DNA of 8,235 nt, taken from assembly GCA_022710245.1 (NCBI GenBank), contig JAKLHH010000288.1, forward strand, positions 1 to 8,235, written 5' to 3'. The stretch comes from Myxococcota bacterium (lineage in GTDB: Bacteria > Myxococcota > Polyangia > GCA-2747355 > JAKLHH01). Position 1 is the stretch's first letter, and each line of letters begins with the position of its first letter. Below, in pieces: positions 5,726 to 8,235 of this stretch. A program made the translations under genes and the position numbers. The notes below the pieces were generated by a model that saw only the letters and a list, made by a program, of their open reading frames with translations, had not been told where the DNA came from and did no database searches.

Positions 5726-7087
5726 ATGTCGCTCAGCCACGCTCGTCGCACCGTCGCAAATGTCCACACGCTCTCGCTGGTCGCGCTCGGGCTCGCCGCC
5801 TGCGCCGACCCGGCGCCGAGCCGCCTCGCGCCGCCGCCGCCGGCGGTGCAGACGCAGGACCCGCCGGGGCCGGGCGCGGCGCCGACGCCCTACGCGGGAG
5901 GCCCGGGCCAGCAGGTCACCTTCCTCAAGTTCCCGGTGCAGAAGACCGCCACCGATCCGGGCGGCTGGGGGCCGCTCCTCACCGACATCGAGGGGCACCT
6001 GCCCTCGTCCTACGGGAACCAGTACTACGACAACGACCGCCTCACCCACGCGCACGAGACGACGCACGGGATCAACTCGGAGCTCCGCAACAACTACAAC
6101 AAGACCGGCAAGCAGGCGAACGGCCTCTACGTGCTCGAGGACCGCGGCGTGATCCTCGAGGAGCCGAACCTGCGCAAGTCGGCGGTGATCCCCTTCATCC
6201 CCGCCGCGCTGCAGGGCTCGCGCTACGGCCTCTATATCCTGGGCCAGCAGGCCTGGGACGACACGCCGACCTACATCTTCGACGAGTGGGTCGCCTACAC
6301 GAACGCTGGCGCGGTGGGCGTCGACCGCGTCAAGCGCGGCCTCTGGAAGGAGCCCTGGCAGGACGGCGTGATGGGGCAGCTCGAGTTCACCGTCTACGGG
6401 CTCGCGCTGGGCCTCGCGGCCGAGAAGGGAGATCCCACGTATTTCCAGCAGAACAAGCAATTCCGTGAATTCCTGGCGTGGCAGACGGACCGCGCGATGA
6501 GCCTCTTCCGCGAGGGCCAGAAGATGACCGCCTTCACCTGGGCGCAGCAGGACGCCTACTACGCGAAGCTGCAGACCGACGCGTCGGCCCAGCCGATCCG
6601 CGACTTCCTCACCCGCACCTACGGCGTCGGCTTCATGACCCGCGTGCTCGGCCTGCCGGGCGGCGATCCGCCCTACGCGGACGGCGGGCTCACGCTGGTC
6701 GACGGCGGCGTCGGCCCGCAGCCCAAGCCCGACCTCGGCCCTGGCCCGCAGCCCAAGCCCGACCTCGGCCCTGGCCCGCAGCCCAAGCCCGACAAGGGCC
6801 CGACGCCGACGCCGCCGACGCCGGCGCCCTCGCCGGGCGGCGACGAGGACGGCGACGGCATCCCCGACGCCGAGGACCACTGCAGCAAGACGCCCGCGGC
6901 CAAGATGGTCTGGACCGAGGGCAAGTGGAAGGGCTGCGCGGGCGGCCAGTACCTCGACGCCGACGATCCAGATCGCGACGGTATCCCGAACGGCCTCGAC
7001 GGCTGCAGCAGCTCGCCGACCGGCGCGGTCGTCTGGCAGAGCGGCTACTGGAAGGGCTGCGCCGCGGGCGAGCACAAGGACCAGTAG
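5726..7087 (+). CDS. HEXXH zinc-metallopeptidase-like lipoprotein with thrombospondin-3-like tail, 453 aa
   Basis: The start at 5726 is chosen because GGAGG (5717-5721) precedes it and a lipoprotein signal begins there: a basic N-terminus, a hydrophobic core and lipobox LAAC with C26. A Pro-rich spacer (27-60) leads to a folded domain of about residues 62-312. It holds HETTH at 110-114, matching the HEXXH zinc-binding motif, within LTHAHETTHGIN. E187 in FDEWVAYTNA, 73 residues further, is a plausible third ligand of the gluzincin kind (inference). Residues 330-357 are three GPQPKPD repeats. The tail has two modules starting at DEDGDGIPDAEDHC (373-386) and DPDRDGIPNGLDGC (414-427), each with an Asp-rich calcium loop like thrombospondin type-3 repeats and each ending in W-x-x-G-x-W/Y-KGCA. 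I expect an exported, lipid-anchored peptidase, but I do not recognise a named family and activity is unproven. Divergent from the propeller lipoprotein gene. Confidence 0.88.
   Translation: MSLSHARRTVANVHTLSLVALGLAACADPAPSRLAPPPPAVQTQDPPGPGAAPTPYAGGPGQQVTFLKFPVQKTATDPGGWGPLLTDIEGHLPSSYGNQYYDNDRLTHAHETTHGINSELRNNYNKTGKQANGLYVLEDRGVILEEPNLRKSAVIPFIPAALQGSRYGLYILGQQAWDDTPTYIFDEWVAYTNAGAVGVDRVKRGLWKEPWQDGVMGQLEFTVYGLALGLAAEKGDPTYFQQNKQFREFLAWQTDRAMSLFREGQKMTAFTWAQQDAYYAKLQTDASAQPIRDFLTRTYGVGFMTRVLGLPGGDPPYADGGLTLVDGGVGPQPKPDLGPGPQPKPDLGPGPQPKPDKGPTPTPPTPAPSPGGDEDGDGIPDAEDHCSKTPAAKMVWTEGKWKGCAGGQYLDADDPDRDGIPNGLDGCSSSPTGAVVWQSGYWKGCAAGEHKDQ
6713..6793 (+). repeat. 30-bp perfect tandem repeat encoding GPQPKPDLGP
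   Basis: A 30-bp unit beginning GGCCCGCAGCCCAAGCCCGA occurs twice exactly (6713-6742, 6743-6772), followed by 21 bases of a third copy (6773-6793). It encodes the linker between the HEXXH domain and the calcium-binding tail. Perfect identity of the copies at the DNA level suggests recent expansion; copy-number change stays in frame. Confidence 0.92.
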
Positions 7088-7124
7088 CCTCTCGCCGCTG
7101 CTGCCTCTGCTTCTCCTTCCACCC

Positions 7125-7156
7125 CTAGTACCTCGCCGCAGTGGTTTTGATCGGTT
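7125..7156 (+). repeat. Left terminal inverted repeat of the 415-bp element
   Basis: It begins CTAGTACCTCGCCGCAGTGG and is the reverse complement of 7508-7539 except at positions 22, 27 and 28. In RNA, two of those differences would be U-G wobbles, leaving a single mismatch in a 32-bp stem. It starts 38 bases after the stop of the HEXXH lipoprotein gene. Confidence 0.93.
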
Positions 7157-7211
7157 GGCTATCGCAGAAGGGGCAGTTGCCACGCAGCCTGGGCCGCGGC
7201 TTCGCCGCGCG

Positions 7212-7258
7212 CCTCGCCCCCTCAAGCGAGCCGCTCATCTTCTTTGTTCGGGGCGAGG
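7212..7258. repeat. 9-bp inverted repeat inside the element
   Basis: CCTCGCCCC (7212-7220) is exactly complementary to GGGGCGAGG (7250-7258). The 29-base loop contains the left arm of the 14-bp inverted repeat at 7221-7234, so the two pairings would either form a pseudoknot or exclude one another. A small CGCGGC-TTC-GCCGCG hairpin lies just before it at 7195-7209. Confidence 0.6.
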
Positions 7259-7445
7259 TCGACGTGACTCGCGAGCCTGCGCGCCTGGGCGTCGCCGCAT
7301 TTTGCCCTGCTCGCCTCCTTCGGAGGCTCCGCGATGAAGGGCAAGATTCATCCCGCGCTGCGAGGCCGTGCAGAGACGGCTGCGCGCGAGAGCTGCGCCC
7401 GGGACGGGCGAGCGCGAGTGCGCGCTTGCTGGCGGCTCGCTTGAG
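7221..7445. repeat. 14-bp perfect internal inverted repeat of the element
   Basis: CTCAAGCGAGCCGC at 7221-7234 is the exact reverse complement of 7432-7445. Together with the terminal repeats this brings the left and right sub-terminal parts together and gives the element a nested, multi-branched folding plan. A 14-bp perfect match at this spacing is unlikely by chance, even in GC-rich DNA. Confidence 0.75.
7302..7344. repeat. Central two-tier hairpin of the element
   Basis: TTGCCCT (7302-7308) pairs with AGGGCAA (7338-7344). Inside it GCCTCC (7313-7318) pairs with GGAGGC (7322-7327) around a TTC loop. It sits near the middle of the element and would cap the fold. A further small stem, GCCGT/ACGGC, lies at 7365-7380, and another, CGACCG/CGGTCG, at 7473-7494. 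Confidence 0.6.
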
Positions 7446-7507
7446 CGAGCGGGGCCCGGCTCGGGTGTGCGACGACCGCGCTACGGGCCGGTCGCGACGA
7501 CGGCGTG

Positions 7508-7539
7508 AACCAGTCAAGACCACTGCGGCGAGGTACTAG
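7508..7539 (-). repeat. Right terminal inverted repeat of the element
   Basis: It is the mate of 7125-7156, reading the same CTAGTACCTCGCCGCAGTGG on the minus strand. Its outermost CTAG overlaps the end of the beta-lactamase-like gene: the TAG stop codon of that gene is bases 7538-7536, and the C is the last base of its final Asn codon. Confidence 0.93.
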
Positions 7540-8235
7540 TTGATGTGCACGGTGAGCGCGCGGTAGCCGACGACGGCGCCTCCCTTGCTCGCGCGCACGA
7601 TGAGCAGCCGGTCGCCGCTCTTGGAGAAGTCGTAGGTGAGCTTGAAGTAGGGGCTGGGCCCCGCCGGCTTGGGCAGCCCGTAGCCGTCCACCCAGAGCTC
7701 GAGCGAGTCCGCGCCGGCGGCCGAGAGGGTCAGCGTGTAGCGCCGTCCGCCGGAGACCGGGCCGCCGTCGTCGAGCTGCGCGACGATGGCGCCGCCCGCC
7801 GTGCGCTGGAGCGCGAGCCCGCCGCCCGGCTGCGCGAGGAGCGCGAGGAGCGCGCGCCGCGCGAGCTCGGAGAGGTCCGCGCCGCTCGTGGTGTTGTAGG
7901 GCATCGAGGCGGCGAGGAGGAAGCGCTGGCCGCTCACCGTATCGACGATCAGCCCGTGGTCGAGGCGGTCGTCGCCGTAGACCTCGCCCGGCTTGTTGTA
8001 GACCTTCACCGCGTGGCCGAGCGCCTGCGCGGCGCCCGCCTCGAGGTCGCTCGGCGCGGTGAGGAGCGAGGCCTGCAGGCCGCTCACGTCGGCGGCGGCG
8101 AGCGGCAGGCGGTCGGCCGCGGGGAGCTCGCCGTGCAGGGTCACGCGCCGCATCACCTCGAGGAGCTCGAGGAGCGTGACGCAGTTCCCCTCGTCGGGGC
8201 ACTCCGGGTGCTGGCCGACGCCGGTCCGCGCCGGG
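7536..8235 (-). CDS. Beta-lactamase-like serine hydrolase, C-terminal part (5' end outside window)
   Basis: The frame ending with TAG at 7536-7538 is open to the right edge, giving 232 visible residues. A GTG at 8154-8156 is not accepted as the start because the upstream codons look equally coding (GQHPECPDEGNCVTLLELLE) and lead into the helix VMRRVTLHGELP, as in class A beta-lactamase-type folds. NKPGEVYGDDRLDHGLIVD (visible residues 80-98) sits where these enzymes have the KTG strand, followed by a hydrophobic strand, QRFLLAASMPY. Here the middle residue is Pro, not Thr or Ser. The catalytic SxxK region lies outside the window, so activity cannot be judged. After a helix rich in Leu and Ala, the last ~95 residues look like an added beta-sandwich domain ending LTVHIN. 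It probably acts outside the cytoplasm (inference from family and the two Cys in PECPDEGNC). Moderate confidence in the family, high that it is a gene. Confidence 0.75.
   Translation of the reverse strand, partial: PARTGVGQHPECPDEGNCVTLLELLEVMRRVTLHGELPAADRLPLAAADVSGLQASLLTAPSDLEAGAAQALGHAVKVYNKPGEVYGDDRLDHGLIVDTVSGQRFLLAASMPYNTTSGADLSELARRALLALLAQPGGGLALQRTAGGAIVAQLDDGGPVSGGRRYTLTLSAAGADSLELWVDGYGLPKPAGPSPYFKLTYDFSKSGDRLLIVRASKGGAVVGYRALTVHIN

Larger units (their letters stand above)
7125..7539. mobile_element. MITE-like palindromic element, 415 bp, bounded by CTAG
   Basis: The element has 32-bp terminal inverted repeats (7125-7156 and 7508-7539) matching at 29 of 32 positions. CTAG stands at both outer ends, either as part of the repeats or as a duplicated 4-bp target; because CTAG is its own reverse complement the two cannot be told apart here. 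If CTAG is the duplicated target, the element proper is the 407 bp at 7129-7535. No transposase or other recognisable protein is encoded. The long GTG-initiated frames on both strands have the same C-terminus (KTTAARY) only because of the inverted ends. The interior is rich in palindromes. It lies between the stops of two convergent genes. These are the hallmarks of a non-autonomous transposable element; a mobile structured RNA gene or an elaborate bidirectional terminator are alternatives. Copies elsewhere in the genome cannot be checked from this window. Confidence 0.72.

Noticed and set aside
5534..7225. 563-codon minus-strand frame opposite the HEXXH lipoprotein
   Set aside because: Antisense artefact; no motif, and it runs through the element boundary and the intergenic region.
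7125..7539. Two GTG-initiated ~132-codon frames inside the element, one on each strand
   Set aside because: Their near-identical ends result from the inverted repeats; compositions are Arg/Ala-rich with no family. A CPFC near the end of the minus-strand frame is not enough to call a zinc ribbon.
7125..7539. CRISPR array, attC site or tRNA-associated attachment site as an explanation for the repeats
   Set aside because: There are only two inverted termini, not regularly spaced direct repeats, and no tRNA or integrase is nearby.

Overview
The window is very GC-rich and almost fully packed. Its two large surface lipoproteins carry long Lys/Asp/Pro/Gly linkers, FG-GAP/VCBS calcium loops, Dickkopf-like cysteine clusters and a thrombospondin type-3 tail. 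That style is typical of Myxococcota and related former Deltaproteobacteria, so I infer a myxobacterium-like chromosome (inference from style only; no marker gene allows a firmer placement).

Layout, left to right: (i) the last 18 codons of a possible plus-strand gene end at 58; (ii) a 254-bp gap holds one hairpin and then the ribosome-binding site of a 65-residue single-helix membrane protein (313-510, +); (iii) converging on it with a 6-bp gap is a full-length glutamine-hydrolysing NAD+ synthase, nadE (517-2535, -), with all catalytic motifs intact; (iv) upstream of nadE on the same strand, after 151 bp, is an 895-residue lipoprotein with an FG-GAP beta-propeller (2687-5374, -); (v) a 351-bp divergent intergenic region carries a 37-bp tandem duplication and several predicted RNA hairpins, one of which covers a Shine-Dalgarno sequence; (vi) a 453-residue lipoprotein (5726-7087, +) has a HEXXH zinc-peptidase motif, a PKPD repeat linker and two thrombospondin-3-like modules; (vii) a 415-bp palindromic element (7125-7539) has 32-bp terminal inverted repeats bounded by CTAG; (viii) the 3' part of a beta-lactamase-like serine hydrolase gene (7536 to the right edge, -) runs off the window.

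The genes do not form one obvious pathway. nadE is housekeeping. The two divergent lipoproteins look like exported, calcium-stabilised envelope or surface proteins, share PKPD-type linkers, and may share regulation through their common upstream region. The most unusual item is the 415-bp element between the convergent ends of the protease and beta-lactamase-like genes. It has no credible coding capacity, near-perfect inverted termini, several nested internal palindromes, and a right edge that coincides with the neighbouring gene's stop codon. It looks like a MITE (non-autonomous transposable element) or a mobile structured-RNA element. The second most interesting item is the HEXXH lipoprotein, which I do not recognise as a named peptidase family.
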